Shown: positions 38,283 through 48,684, counted from the stretch's first letter. The stretch: 64,000 nucleotides of DNA from Candidatus Nanoarchaeia archaeon (GCA_028716945.1 JAQUOT010000001.1:62001-126000); one strand, 5' to 3'. Numbers and translations are program-made. The notes: generated by a model not told the origin, from the letters alone.

Positions 38283-38996
38283 TTTATAATTCCTGTATAT
38301 TTGCTCTTCTACGTTTTCTTCTGTAATATGTTTTATTTCTGCAATTACTTTTATTGTATGTTTAACATTCAAAGGTTCATTTCTTTGACCTTTTATTGGA
38401 CTTAGATAAGGAGCATCTGTTTCTGTTAGAATTCTGTCTATAGGGACTATTTTTACTAATTTTTTTAAGTTTTTTGAAGTTGATATATTAGTTGGAACAG
38501 AAAAATAAAATCCATATTCTAAAGCTGTTCTTACTGCTGTTGTGTTTCCATTAAAACAATGCAAAACTATTTTAACTTTTGAATTTTTTAATAGTTCTAG
38601 AACTTCTAATTCTGCTTTTCTTGAATGTATAATTAAAGGTTTTTTTATTTCTTCTGCCAATTTTAGTAATTTTTTTAAATTAATTATTTGTTTTTCTCTT
38701 TCTTGACTTTCTTTGTATTCTAATCCTATTTCACCTAAAGCAATTATATTGTCTTTATTTTCTCTTATGAAAGATAATGCTTTTTCAAAGTCTTTTTCAC
38801 TTAATTCTAAAGCTCTTGTTGGATAAACACCAAAAGCTAATTTAACATTAGAATATTTCTTTGCTATTATTAATGATTTTTTCATAGAATTAATATCAAC
38901 TGCATTTTGGATTATTATTCCTGGAAATCTTTTTACAATAACAGATATTTCTTCTTCTGGGAAAAAGTCTAGATGGCAATGCGAATCCACTAACAT
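38268..38996 (-). CDS. tatD: TatD family metallo-DNase
   Basis: MLVDSHCHLDFF; ALGEIGLEYKESQEREKQI; ILTETDAPYLSPIKGQRNEP; start revised to internal Met. Confidence 0.9.
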   Translation of the reverse strand: MLVDSHCHLDFFPEEEISVIVKRFPGIIIQNAVDINSMKKSLIIAKKYSNVKLAFGVYPTRALELSEKDFEKALSFIRENKDNIIALGEIGLEYKESQEREKQIINLKKLLKLAEEIKKPLIIHSRKAELEVLELLKNSKVKIVLHCFNGNTTAVRTALEYGFYFSVPTNISTSKNLKKLVKIVPIDRILTETDAPYLSPIKGQRNEPLNVKHTIKVIAEIKHITEENVEEQIYRNYKLIFE

Positions 38997-39085
38997 AAAT
39001 TTGATAGAATTAAAGAATTTATAAATTAATGGTTTACATATATAAACTGGGAGTTTACATAGAAAAAGCACCAAAAATACTAAAA

Positions 39086-39141
39086 TTAAACTAGAGTTAA
39101 GGAATAGTTACCCTAAAGTTAAACTAGAGTTAAGGAATAGT
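39086..39141 (+). repeat. Two direct repeats TTAAACTAGAGTTAAGGAATAGT (39086-39108, 39119-39141)
   Basis: Identical 23-mers at a 33-nt period immediately upstream of the ATPase gene at 39175. Confidence 0.95.
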
Positions 39142-39174
39142 AAGATTTATATATAAGGTTATATTCATCTTAAT

Positions 39175-40365
39175 ATGGAAAATTATATTGAAAGAGAAAT
39201 TAAAGAGGATTTTGATAAAATTAAAAACCATTATCCTATCATTGCTTTAGTTGGACCTCGTCAAGCTGGTAAAACTACATTTTTAAAAGAACAAGTCAAA
39301 AACTTAAAAACAAAATATATTCTTTTTGATGATCCTGATGCAAGAAATTTATTTGAAGAAGATATTAAAAAATTTGAAAAACAATATGTAGAAGGAAATG
39401 AAATTACAATATTAGACGAAGTTCATTATTGTAAAGAAGCCGGAAAAAATTTAAAATATCTTGCAGATAAAGGACATAAATTATGGATTACTTCCTCTTC
39501 TGAATTGATTTTAAAAAAAGAGGTTTTATCTTTTCTTGTGGGAAGAGTTTCTATTTTAAAATTATTTCCTTTTTCCTTAAAAGAATTTTTAATTGCAAAA
39601 AAACAAAAAGAATTTAATGAAAAAATAATTGAAAGATTAATTTGGGAACATTCAACTTATGGAGGATATCCAAAAGCGGTTTTAACTGAAGAAATAGAAA
39701 TTAAAAAAATTATACTTAAAGATTTATATGAAACTATGCTCCTAAAAGATATTGCACAAAATTTTTCAATAGAAAACATAAAATCTTTAGAAGAATTTAC
39801 AAAATATATCTCTATTTCTGTTGGAGGTTTAATCTCATATGAAAGTATAGCTAAAAATATTAATCTTTCCTTTCAAACTATCAAAAAGTATCTAGACGCG
39901 ATGGAAAAGAGCAATTTAGTTTTTATAGTTTCTCCATTTTTTAAAAATAAATTAAAAGAAATTGTAAAACAACCAAAAATTTATTTTATTGATTGTGGAT
40001 TAAAAAATTATATATGTCGAGAATTCAAAAATGAAATTAATGGGGGGTTATTTGAAAATTACGTATTAAGTGAATTAATTAAAATGAATTTTATTCCAAA
40101 GTACTGGAGATCTAAATCAAACGCAGAAGTGGATTTTGTTTTAGAGCACAATAATAACATAATCCCTCTTGAAATAAAAATATCAAATCCAGAGAAAATA
40201 GAAAAGAGTTTAATTTCTTTTATAAAAGAATATAAACCTAAAAAAGCCTTGATTATATTTTATAAAGGAAAAGAAAAAACAATTAAAAAGGAAAACTGTG
40301 AAATAGAGTTTATTAATATTTTAAACCTTAAAAAATATTTAAAAGAGGAATTAAAATATGAATAA
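39175..40365 (+). CDS. AAA+ ATPase with DUF4143 C-terminal domain
   Basis: ALVGPRQAGKTTFLKEQ; LDEVHYCKEAGKNLKYLADKG; KYWRSKSNAEVDFVLEHNNNIIPLEIK. Confidence 0.9.
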   Translation: MENYIEREIKEDFDKIKNHYPIIALVGPRQAGKTTFLKEQVKNLKTKYILFDDPDARNLFEEDIKKFEKQYVEGNEITILDEVHYCKEAGKNLKYLADKGHKLWITSSSELILKKEVLSFLVGRVSILKLFPFSLKEFLIAKKQKEFNEKIIERLIWEHSTYGGYPKAVLTEEIEIKKIILKDLYETMLLKDIAQNFSIENIKSLEEFTKYISISVGGLISYESIAKNINLSFQTIKKYLDAMEKSNLVFIVSPFFKNKLKEIVKQPKIYFIDCGLKNYICREFKNEINGGLFENYVLSELIKMNFIPKYWRSKSNAEVDFVLEHNNNIIPLEIKISNPEKIEKSLISFIKEYKPKKALIIFYKGKEKTIKKENCEIEFINILNLKKYLKEELKYE

Positions 40366-40726
40366 GAAAAATTTAAATATTTTTAAAATAGAATATGATT
40401 GGCATGAAGGAGAACACGAAGAAACTCTTTTAACAAAAGAAATAGAAAGAGAAGGATTTGAAAAAGATTTAGTTGAAGCAAAAAAATTTGCTGAAAGTTT
40501 AATTAGTAAAAAAGAGATTAAAACTGGAGAAAAACGTCTTGGGAAGGGGTATTATATGGGATGTACTCCAGAATATTATGAACAAATAATTTGGTTTTTA
40601 ATCAATAAAAAAGGGTATATTGAATGTTATTTTGATAAGGGTGTAACTTATTTCATAGGTGATGAAACAAATAAGAAAATCGAAGTAATTAAATCAGAAA
40701 AAGAAATAAAACAAATTGAATTATAA
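40358..40726 (+). CDS. Hypothetical protein
   Basis: 122-aa ORF overlapping the ATPase stop. Confidence 0.5.
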   Translation: MNKKNLNIFKIEYDWHEGEHEETLLTKEIEREGFEKDLVEAKKFAESLISKKEIKTGEKRLGKGYYMGCTPEYYEQIIWFLINKKGYIECYFDKGVTYFIGDETNKKIEVIKSEKEIKQIEL

Positions 40727-40791
40727 ATTGTTGATTCAAGACTTAGAAGTTCTAGAGAATAAACAATTAATAAAAGTTTAAATTAAAGAAT

Positions 40792-41382
40792 TTATAAGTT
40801 TATACCTAGAAACGCTATTTGCTCCCTGAGCATCTGTTTTGCTTCCTTCTTTGAAATATGTAACCCTTCCATAAACCTTGTTAATTCTTCTGATTCGTAT
40901 TTTTTAAGATCATTTACAGTTATTTCCTTCTTTCTTCCAGAGAATAAATCTGCATAAATCAGTTTACTAGGATATAAATCAATACTAAGAAAAGATAAAA
41001 TATTTTTTTGTTCAGAAGTTTTAACCGGTCTTTCCAACGTTTTTAATCTTGGATAAAAGTGAATAAAATCATTACTTTTTAATTTTATACTTGATATTTT
41101 AGTAGTTACTTCTTTTAAAGTTCCTAATTTTTCTTGAAAGTTCATTATTCCTAAAATTAACTTACCTTCTTCTATATCAAAATCTTTTTCTGTAGTAGGT
41201 TCCAAATCCTTTCTTACATAATTAAAAAAACAATGTAAATTATATAAATTGTATAAACCTACTTGAGGAAAAACATTAAAATGAACTATTTGAACTTCTT
41301 CTCCATTACCAGAACCTCTAGCAGAATTATACAATAAATGTTTTTCAATTAAACTTTGTTCTATTTTTGTGATTAAACTCAT
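40792..41382 (-). CDS. Hypothetical protein
   Basis: 196-aa ORF. Confidence 0.55.
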   Translation of the reverse strand: MSLITKIEQSLIEKHLLYNSARGSGNGEEVQIVHFNVFPQVGLYNLYNLHCFFNYVRKDLEPTTEKDFDIEEGKLILGIMNFQEKLGTLKEVTTKISSIKLKSNDFIHFYPRLKTLERPVKTSEQKNILSFLSIDLYPSKLIYADLFSGRKKEITVNDLKKYESEELTRFMEGLHISKKEAKQMLREQIAFLGINL

Positions 41383-41395
41383 TTTAAATGCAAAA

Positions 41396-41557
41396 CTAAA
41401 TACCTTTTAAAGCTTTCCTTATGTTATTTAAAAATTGATTAGATAGATATTCTCCATACTGCCCCGGAGTCATTTTTGATAATCTTTGCTTTTCATAATC
41501 TTTTGGAAGATAGATTCTATTAAATTCATTCAGTGATTTAATCTCTAAATTTGTCAT
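41396..41557 (-). CDS. 53-aa small hypothetical protein
   Basis: MTNLEIKSLNEFNRIYLPKDYEKQRLSKMTPGQYGEYLSNQFLNNIRKALKGI; immediately upstream of the 40792-41382 ORF. Confidence 0.45.
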   Translation of the reverse strand: MTNLEIKSLNEFNRIYLPKDYEKQRLSKMTPGQYGEYLSNQFLNNIRKALKGI

Positions 41558-41618
41558 AAAAGAATTAGTACCTAAAAATATATAAATTTAACTAAAAAAA
41601 TAAATGAAAAGAAAGAAA

Positions 41619-42668
41619 TTATTTAAATTTCTTCCAGTAAAATAAACCTGCTACTACAATTAATGCCAAAAGTATTAAACCAAGGGTTAAACCGCTTGTT
41701 CCATTATTTCCTGCATCAGTTGTTGCTGCACCTGTAACTGCATTATTTTCTTGTGTTTCTTGAACAGGCTCTTGTTTAGGTTCTTCTATAATTGGGATTG
41801 GAACAACAGGTGTTACTATATTTGTAACTTGTTTTGCTTTACCTCTTGAACTTCCGCCACCGCCGCCTCCACCACTAGATGAAGTTGTAGCTGGACAAAC
41901 ATCCACATTTCCATCACAATTATAATCTATAGATCCACACATAGTTGAACCAGGATGTATATTTCCATCATTATCTATACAATCAGTACTATCTAAAACA
42001 TAATTTAGTACTAATGCACAAGCATTTTGTGTTACTGCTAAATTTCCATATCCATCTGCATCAATATCTTCATAATAATTAGAAAATACTAATCCATCAT
42101 CTATTAGACCATTACAATCATTGTCTTTTGCATCGCAAATTTCTGCTATAGGTATATAATTTGTTAAATCATCAGACCATATTCCTGCTGAACAAGTTTG
42201 AGTATTAGCTAAACATTCTCCAGCGATATTATCTGCTGCTTTAGTTAAAGATTCGTCAATTGAACCATCACAATTATCATCTATATTGTTACATGTTTCT
42301 GTTGCGCCAGGATATATTGTTGCATCTCCATCATTACAATCTACTATTGCACCGGTTGCATCAGTTGAATCGAATCCATCATTATCTAAATCATGAATCC
42401 AATAGGTCATAGTTTGGCGCGCAAATACTAATTTAAAAGCATTATTATCTACAACCTCAAATATACCATTGCCATCAAAATCAAAATTAGCACAATTTGT
42501 AATATAACAATCGGGCATCTGATTAGCCATGATTAAATTCATACATAACCTATCAGGTAATTCAAGAACACCATTCCCATCACAATCTCCCATAAGTACA
42601 GGGTGAGCTAATGTTAAAGGCATTACTAATAGAATAAAAAGTCCTAATATAAATTTTAAATTTTTCAT
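41619..42668 (-). CDS. Secreted MopE-like/dockerin-like Ca-binding surface protein with C-terminal TM
   Basis: CDGNGVLELPDRLC..., DCNDGDATIYPGATETCNNIDDNCDGSIDE repeats, GGGGGG linker, C-terminal TM + KKFK. Confidence 0.8.
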   Translation of the reverse strand: MKNLKFILGLFILLVMPLTLAHPVLMGDCDGNGVLELPDRLCMNLIMANQMPDCYITNCANFDFDGNGIFEVVDNNAFKLVFARQTMTYWIHDLDNDGFDSTDATGAIVDCNDGDATIYPGATETCNNIDDNCDGSIDESLTKAADNIAGECLANTQTCSAGIWSDDLTNYIPIAEICDAKDNDCNGLIDDGLVFSNYYEDIDADGYGNLAVTQNACALVLNYVLDSTDCIDNDGNIHPGSTMCGSIDYNCDGNVDVCPATTSSSGGGGGGGSSRGKAKQVTNIVTPVVPIPIIEEPKQEPVQETQENNAVTGAATTDAGNNGTSGLTLGLILLALIVVAGLFYWKKFK

Positions 42669-42784
42669 TTTTGTTTTACCCCTAATCTACACACTTAAGT
42701 ATATAGGTTATCTATTTATTCAATTTAATAGTATTTAAATCTTTTTATTCCTTTACTTCATTTGGTCTATATAAATCTAACCTT

Positions 42785-43144
42785 TTAAGAAAATAATCCT
42801 TTAAACCAATTCCAAATACTACTAAAAAAACTCTTTTCTTGTGTTTCAACAACAGTTTCTCCTGTAATAGATTCTATGGATTTATACACTGGTTCTTCAG
42901 TAACATAAAAACAATCTTTTTCAATTTCAGGAACATATACTTTTTCATTTACTCTACAATGATTATCAAGTAAAGTATAACTTCTTACTGCTTTTCCACC
43001 TTCTACGCATTTAGACCATTCAGTAAAATTATAATCATTTTCAACACAAGTTGTTTCACCAAAATTTTCTTTAAAGGTTTCATTAGAAGCATTTACTAAA
43101 CCAATTACAAATAATAAACTTAAAATTAATAATATCTTTTTCAT
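42785..43144 (-). CDS. Small secreted hypothetical protein
   Basis: Signal peptide MKKILLILSLLFVIGLVNA. Confidence 0.55.
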   Translation of the reverse strand: MKKILLILSLLFVIGLVNASNETFKENFGETTCVENDYNFTEWSKCVEGGKAVRSYTLLDNHCRVNEKVYVPEIEKDCFYVTEEPVYKSIESITGETVVETQEKSFFSSIWNWFKGLFS

Positions 43145-43250
43145 TTTAAACCATACCAAGAGGGTCATATATAAATCTAACTCTTTAAGAAAATCAAAAG
43201 ATTTATAAATACCTAAATATAGGTATATCTATCCCTAAAAAGAGGTAATA

Positions 43251-43871
43251 ATGATAAAGAAAGAATCAGATATATTATATTGTTTTGCAAAAGAACCCTG
43301 GAAAAAATATACTTTCACAGAATTAAAAAAAGTATCCAAAAAGAAATCTAGAAGTTATATTGAAAACGTTCTTAAAAAATTCGTTAAAGATAAAATTATA
43401 AAACAAGAATATGTAAGTCACTTGCCAATTTATTCATTAAATCTTGCTTCAACAAAAGCCAGGATTTTTTCCGGATTTGTTTTAGAATATTTTGGATGGA
43501 ACAAAAAATACATCCCTTACAATAATCTACAAAAATTGATGGATAAAATTTTATATAAAAATTATATCTTTCTTATTACTGGAAGTTATGCTAATGAAAA
43601 ACAAACAAAAAAGTCAGACATAGATATCGTTATTTTAATAGAAGATTTATGTGAATCTAAAAAAGTCTATGCTGAATTATCTCAACTAGCTGAACTTAAT
43701 ATTCCACAAATTCATCTTTATGTATTCAAACACTCTGAATATAAAGAAATGCTTTTAAATAAAGAAAACAATTATGGGAAAGAGATTGCTAAAAATTGTT
43801 TAATCTTAACAGAAGGACAAACTTATATAAAATTAATAAAGGAGGTAATGGAAAATGGATTCAATGGTTGA
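43251..43871 (+). CDS. wHTH-MNT nucleotidyltransferase (antitoxin-like)
   Basis: YIFLITGSYANEKQTKKSDIDIVILIED; followed by HEPN. Confidence 0.75.
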   Translation: MIKKESDILYCFAKEPWKKYTFTELKKVSKKKSRSYIENVLKKFVKDKIIKQEYVSHLPIYSLNLASTKARIFSGFVLEYFGWNKKYIPYNNLQKLMDKILYKNYIFLITGSYANEKQTKKSDIDIVILIEDLCESKKVYAELSQLAELNIPQIHLYVFKHSEYKEMLLNKENNYGKEIAKNCLILTEGQTYIKLIKEVMENGFNG

Positions 43872-44331
43872 AATTTTTATGGACAGATCCAATAATGAAA
43901 TATCAATAGCAGAATCTCTAAAGAAACTCTCAGAAGACAATAAATTAAAGGAAGAATTTAAGATTCCTGAAAATATGACTTTTTATAGTTCTGTAATATC
44001 TCATTCTTATTATGCTATTTTTTATGCAGCAAAAGCAATTTTATTAACTAAAGGGATAAAAACTTCTTCTCCAGAGGTTCATAAAAAAACATTTGAAGAA
44101 TTCAAAATTAATTTAATTGACAATGGTCTTCTTGATGTAAAATTATTAAAAATATATAAAGAAATGGTTGTAAAAGCAGATGAATTACTTGAAATATTTA
44201 AAGTAGAAAAAGGAAAGAGGGGAGACTTTACTTATAAAACAATACCCCAAGCAAATAAAGGACCTGCTGAAGAATCTTTAAGAAACTCAAAATTTTTTGT
44301 TTCAAATATATTAAAAATTATTCAAAATTAA
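43855..44331 (+). CDS. HEPN/UPF0332-like protein
   Basis: SVISHSYYAIFYAAKAILLTKGIKTSSPEVHKKTFEEF. Confidence 0.75.
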   Translation: MDSMVEIFMDRSNNEISIAESLKKLSEDNKLKEEFKIPENMTFYSSVISHSYYAIFYAAKAILLTKGIKTSSPEVHKKTFEEFKINLIDNGLLDVKLLKIYKEMVVKADELLEIFKVEKGKRGDFTYKTIPQANKGPAEESLRNSKFFVSNILKIIQN

Positions 44332-45113
44332 ACCAACGCACTCTTTAAAGAATCTCTACAAATACAATGATCATAATTTATTTTTTCAATAACTTTAACT
44401 AAAATATTTTTAACATTGTCTGCATTTTTTTTCATAGTATTAAATATTTGCTCCCAACTAACATTCTCTTTATGCTCCATAAAACAATCATAATCAGTTA
44501 CCATTGCAATAGCTTGATAACATAAACCTGCTTCTCTAGCTAAAACAACTTCAGGAACAGTTGACATATTAACAATATCTCCACCAAATTTTTGATTCAT
44601 TAAACTTTCTGCTCTTGAAGAAAATCTTGGACCTTCAATTGTAACAACAGTCTTATCAGTTTGATAATCTAATTTTAATTCTTTTATTGTTTGTCCAATT
44701 AATAATCTCAAAGCTCTACAAAAAGGCTCTTCCATAGATATATGACATACTTTTCCTTTTTCAAAGAAAGTTTGTTTTCTTTTAGTTGTTCTATCAATAA
44801 ATTGATTAGGCAATACTAAAGTTCCTGGTTTTATTTTTTTATTTAAAGAACCACAAGCAGTTGTAGCAATTATATGAGTACAACCTAATTTTTTAAGAGC
44901 AAAAATATTTGCTTGAGAATTTACATTTGTAGGCATGATAGTATGATCTTTTCCATGTCTGGATAAAATAACAACATCAACATTATTTATTTTTCCACAA
45001 ACTAATTTAGAACTTGGTGATCCATATGGAGTTTTTACACTAACTTCTTTGTAATCATTCAATAAACCTGGATTATCCAACCCAGAACCCCCAATAATAC
45101 CTATTTTTACCAT
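44328..45113 (-). CDS. mtnP: S-methyl-5'-thioadenosine phosphorylase family
   Basis: IGIIGGSGLDN; TPYGSPSSKL; RHGKDHTIMPTNVNSQANIFALKKLG; NMSTVPEVVLAREAG. Confidence 0.92.
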   Translation of the reverse strand: MVKIGIIGGSGLDNPGLLNDYKEVSVKTPYGSPSSKLVCGKINNVDVVILSRHGKDHTIMPTNVNSQANIFALKKLGCTHIIATTACGSLNKKIKPGTLVLPNQFIDRTTKRKQTFFEKGKVCHISMEEPFCRALRLLIGQTIKELKLDYQTDKTVVTIEGPRFSSRAESLMNQKFGGDIVNMSTVPEVVLAREAGLCYQAIAMVTDYDCFMEHKENVSWEQIFNTMKKNADNVKNILVKVIEKINYDHCICRDSLKSALV

Positions 45114-45134
45114 TAATATTCGTAGAGGAGAAAA

Positions 45135-46481
45135 TTATTTAAACCTTATTATAGAATTTACTGTTTTTAAAACTACCTTTATATCCTCAATTGTTATTAA
45201 TTTTAATAAAAATAATAAAGGTATTACTAAAAGAATTAAGATTAATCCATAATATTTTAGATAATAAGCTAATAATATTGTAAAAGACAAAGGATAAACC
45301 CATATAAAATTCTTTAAATGCCCTATCTTTAAACTTAATAAAGTAAAAGCAAGTATGTTTGCTAGTAATGTAGCAAAACAAATACCAAACAAACCATATT
45401 TAGGTATTAAAACTATATCTAAAATTATATTTAATGAAGCTGCAGCAACAATTGAAAATAAAGATTTTCCTGGTTCTAATTTTCCTGACAAATATGTACT
45501 TGAAAGAATCCAAAATGTAAAGAATAACATACCTATAGATAGTATTATAGCATATACTTCAATACCAATATATTTTGGGAAAAATATTTTTATTAACAAA
45601 GGCATAATGGAAGCAATAAAAATTGTTAATAACAAAGAAAAAGAATAAGATATTCTTGATGCACGATTCAAAATATTTTTAGATCTTTTTGAGTTTTTTA
45701 ATTCAGATATTCTTGTAAGTAAAAATAAAGAGATTGCAGCAGGAATTGCAGGAACGATATTTGAAATAGCGCTAGCAATACCATATTTAGCTACGTTTTC
45801 GAATGTTGATAAGGCTCCTAAAATTATCGTGTCTATCCAACCCATAATAGAAACAGAAACAGCAATGATAGAGATTATCAACCCTTTTTTAATATATTCG
45901 AATACAACAGGAAATTTAAGCTTTACATCTAATATTATTTTCAAAAGTTCTTTTCTTGTTAAATAAATAATTCCCAAGGAAGAAAATAAATACCCCAAAG
46001 AGTACCCTAATGTAATCCCTAATTTATCTAAATCTTTTAGAAGAAAAACGAAAATTAAAGTTATTATTATCCATGCAAGATTAAAAAATCTTAATAAATG
46101 ATATTTATATTGCATACAAAGGATAGCAGATCCAATTCCATTAAAAAGTAAAAAAGGTAAAGCAATAACAAAAGGAAGTACCCAACTATAACTAATTGAA
46201 ATAAATAAACCTGCTATGAAAAATATTACATTTAAAATAATTAAAAAATAAAAAACAGACGAAACATCTTTTTTATTAATCATCCAAGGAACTAATAGAT
46301 TAGGAAGACCCATTACACTAAAAAAAAGAACCAAATTAAAGATTGATAGTACAAAAGATATTTTCCCATAAGAAGATACTGCATAATAATTAGCTAATAC
46401 TAATAAAAGTAAATAAGTTATAAACTTTGATAACCACCCCAATCCAAAAATATAAACTATCTCTTTTTTACCTTTTTCCAT
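45135..46481 (-). CDS. Polysaccharide biosynthesis (Wzx-like) flippase
   Basis: 448 aa, ~12 TM, oligosaccharide flippase pattern. Confidence 0.8.
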   Translation of the reverse strand: MEKGKKEIVYIFGLGWLSKFITYLLLLVLANYYAVSSYGKISFVLSIFNLVLFFSVMGLPNLLVPWMINKKDVSSVFYFLIILNVIFFIAGLFISISYSWVLPFVIALPFLLFNGIGSAILCMQYKYHLLRFFNLAWIIITLIFVFLLKDLDKLGITLGYSLGYLFSSLGIIYLTRKELLKIILDVKLKFPVVFEYIKKGLIISIIAVSVSIMGWIDTIILGALSTFENVAKYGIASAISNIVPAIPAAISLFLLTRISELKNSKRSKNILNRASRISYSFSLLLTIFIASIMPLLIKIFFPKYIGIEVYAIILSIGMLFFTFWILSSTYLSGKLEPGKSLFSIVAAASLNIILDIVLIPKYGLFGICFATLLANILAFTLLSLKIGHLKNFIWVYPLSFTILLAYYLKYYGLILILLVIPLLFLLKLITIEDIKVVLKTVNSIIRFK

Positions 46482-46487
46482 TTTAAA

Positions 46488-47291
46488 TTAAGCTTTTAAA
46501 TCTTCTATTCTATTGCAATAAACCTTGTTCTTGAAATCTTTTCTCATTGTCTTTAAATCAGGATATACTTTATGTAACCTATCACAAGGCATTAATTCTC
46601 CTTTTGCAGTCACGTATATTTTATGTTTTCCTGCAGGACAAGTATTCCATCCAGCCCAGAACATGTTATCTTCTCTTACAATAGGATCATTTCTGTATTT
46701 GAAATAAGTTTCTCTATCAAAAAGTTTAACCAAACTTCCAGAAGGAACATTCCATAGAACATGCCAGTTGCTTTTTCTTGCTTCTATCATTGCTTGTTCA
46801 ATATATTCTCTATTAGGTTTTGTATTTGTAACACTTAAACAAACATTTATTCCTTTAGCAGCAGATCTAACAATATCTAATTTATTTATGTAATTTTTAC
46901 CATAACTCAATTGTAAAGTGTTAAGTCCAGCTTTTTTTAAGTTTCTTAATTTTTCTTCTGTAAGTAAAACTCCATTTGTAACCATACTTACTACAACTCC
47001 TTTAGGAATTGCTTCTATTATTTCACAAATATCTTTTCTAAGTAAAGGTTCCCCACCTGTAATATTAATATGAAATGGTTTATATTTTTTAACAATATCT
47101 TTAACTTGTTCTTGAGTCAAGAAAGCAGGATCTTTTAAATCACCAGCATAACATCCAGGACAATTTTGATTGCAAGCATAAGTCACAGCTAATTCCATGG
47201 ATTTAACTTTACAAGTAAAATAGTTTATTATTTGACTGGGTCTTTTAAGATATCTTCTCTGTCCAAACATTTTTCTTAATCTTACTAACAT
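46488..47291 (-). CDS. Radical SAM protein (SPASM-like C-terminus)
   Basis: TYACNQNCPGCYAGDL, INITGGEPLLR, C-terminal CPAGKHKIYVTAKGELMPCDRLH. Confidence 0.85.
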   Translation of the reverse strand: MLVRLRKMFGQRRYLKRPSQIINYFTCKVKSMELAVTYACNQNCPGCYAGDLKDPAFLTQEQVKDIVKKYKPFHINITGGEPLLRKDICEIIEAIPKGVVVSMVTNGVLLTEEKLRNLKKAGLNTLQLSYGKNYINKLDIVRSAAKGINVCLSVTNTKPNREYIEQAMIEARKSNWHVLWNVPSGSLVKLFDRETYFKYRNDPIVREDNMFWAGWNTCPAGKHKIYVTAKGELMPCDRLHKVYPDLKTMRKDFKNKVYCNRIEDLKA

Positions 47292-47866
47292 TTTTTAATC
47301 TCCACTAACATTGTTGGTCCAAAAGGCAATCTGATATGCGATATTCCATAAAAAAGTGAATTAACTGAGCTTGATAAATCTGGCGTTTTTCCAGAAGTGA
47401 ATTTTCTAATATAATAAAGAGGAAGCAAAGGTCCAAAAAGAAATTTAATTCTATAATCACAATTTACATTGTTTTTCTTGAAGAATTCTTTTATGTCTTT
47501 TGAAGAATATCTTCTGTAATGACCAAGAGATTTATCATAATTTGACCAAAGCCATTGATATGCAGGAACAGTAATAATAACTTTTTTGCTTGAAACTCTT
47601 ATAGATTCAGTTAATGCTTTTTGCCAATCTTCAATATGTTCAATAACATCAGATAATATTACTGTGTCAAAAGAATTATCTTTGTAAGGTAATTTAGTTG
47701 CATCTTTATCAATGTTTACTGCGTTTTTAATTAGATGACCACCACAACCAACATTCAAACATTTACCTTCTATCAAACCCTCTACAATTTTTCTTTTATA
47801 TTTGAAATAAAAGTTTAATCTGCCTTGAAGCCATTCTTTGTTAACTTCGTCCATTTTAATTTCCAC
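47285..47866 (-). CDS. SAM-dependent methyltransferase
   Basis: GKCLNVGCGGHLIKNAVNIDKDATKLPYKDNSFDTVILSDVIEHIED. Confidence 0.85.
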   Translation of the reverse strand: MEIKMDEVNKEWLQGRLNFYFKYKRKIVEGLIEGKCLNVGCGGHLIKNAVNIDKDATKLPYKDNSFDTVILSDVIEHIEDWQKALTESIRVSSKKVIITVPAYQWLWSNYDKSLGHYRRYSSKDIKEFFKKNNVNCDYRIKFLFGPLLPLYYIRKFTSGKTPDLSSSVNSLFYGISHIRLPFGPTMLVEIKKC

Positions 47867-48579
47867 CAGAGTTTGAACATATATAAGAATATTTTAGATT
47901 CTCTAGGAATATTTAATTTTGACCATCTCATTTCCTGCCATCTAACTGGAATTACATCTATACTATATCCTAATCTGTTTGCATAAACTAACATTTCTGC
48001 ATCCCAAAACATGCTTCTCATTTTGTTTCCAACACCAGTATATTGTACAATATGATTTATTGTATCTTTATGGAATGCCTTGAATCCACAAAAATGATCT
48101 CTGCTTCCCATAGTAAAATCAAAAAATAAAGATTTAGTAAGATAATTGAAAAATTTGCTTATAAAATATCTTTTTGTACTTCTCTTTGCATTGCTTGATT
48201 CATTGTATCTATCTCCAATAACTACATTTTTCTTAGTAACCATAGAATATAATTTTGGTAAGTCTATAATATCTGTAGATAAATCCGCATCTGTAAAAGC
48301 AAGAATATCTCCTTTTGCTAATGCAAAACTTCTTATCAAATTTTCTCTTCTTGTTGGTTTTACACCTTCATAATGTATGGCTCTTATCTCTTTAAAGTCT
48401 TTAGATAATTTATCTGCTATCTCTTTAGTTCTGTCTTTAGAACAATCATTTACTATATTAATTTCAAAGGAAAATTTAGGGTCTTGTTTTTTATAATCTC
48501 TTAAAACAGCTAAAATCTTCTTAGTATTATCTTCCAAACATCTTTCTTCATTATAACATGGAACGAACAAACTTAGCAT
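47815..48579 (-). CDS. Glycosyltransferase family 2 (dolichyl-phosphate type)
   Basis: MLSLFVPCYNEERCLEDN; INIVNDCSKDRT; ILAFTDADLSTD. Confidence 0.88.
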   Translation of the reverse strand: MLSLFVPCYNEERCLEDNTKKILAVLRDYKKQDPKFSFEINIVNDCSKDRTKEIADKLSKDFKEIRAIHYEGVKPTRRENLIRSFALAKGDILAFTDADLSTDIIDLPKLYSMVTKKNVVIGDRYNESSNAKRSTKRYFISKFFNYLTKSLFFDFTMGSRDHFCGFKAFHKDTINHIVQYTGVGNKMRSMFWDAEMLVYANRLGYSIDVIPVRWQEMRWSKLNIPRESKIFLYMFKLWWKLKWTKLTKNGFKAD

Positions 48580-48684
48580 TTTATAACCCTTTAAACAGTG
48601 ATTTTATAGGCAATAATAAACTTTATAAATTTTTGGGCTTATAGTTCTTAAGTAAAGAAGTGGCATATATTTGATGTGGGGGGC

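Noticed and set aside
39086-39141. CRISPR-like array from the two 23-bp repeats
   Set aside because: Only two copies with a 10-bp gap, no cas genes and no further units.
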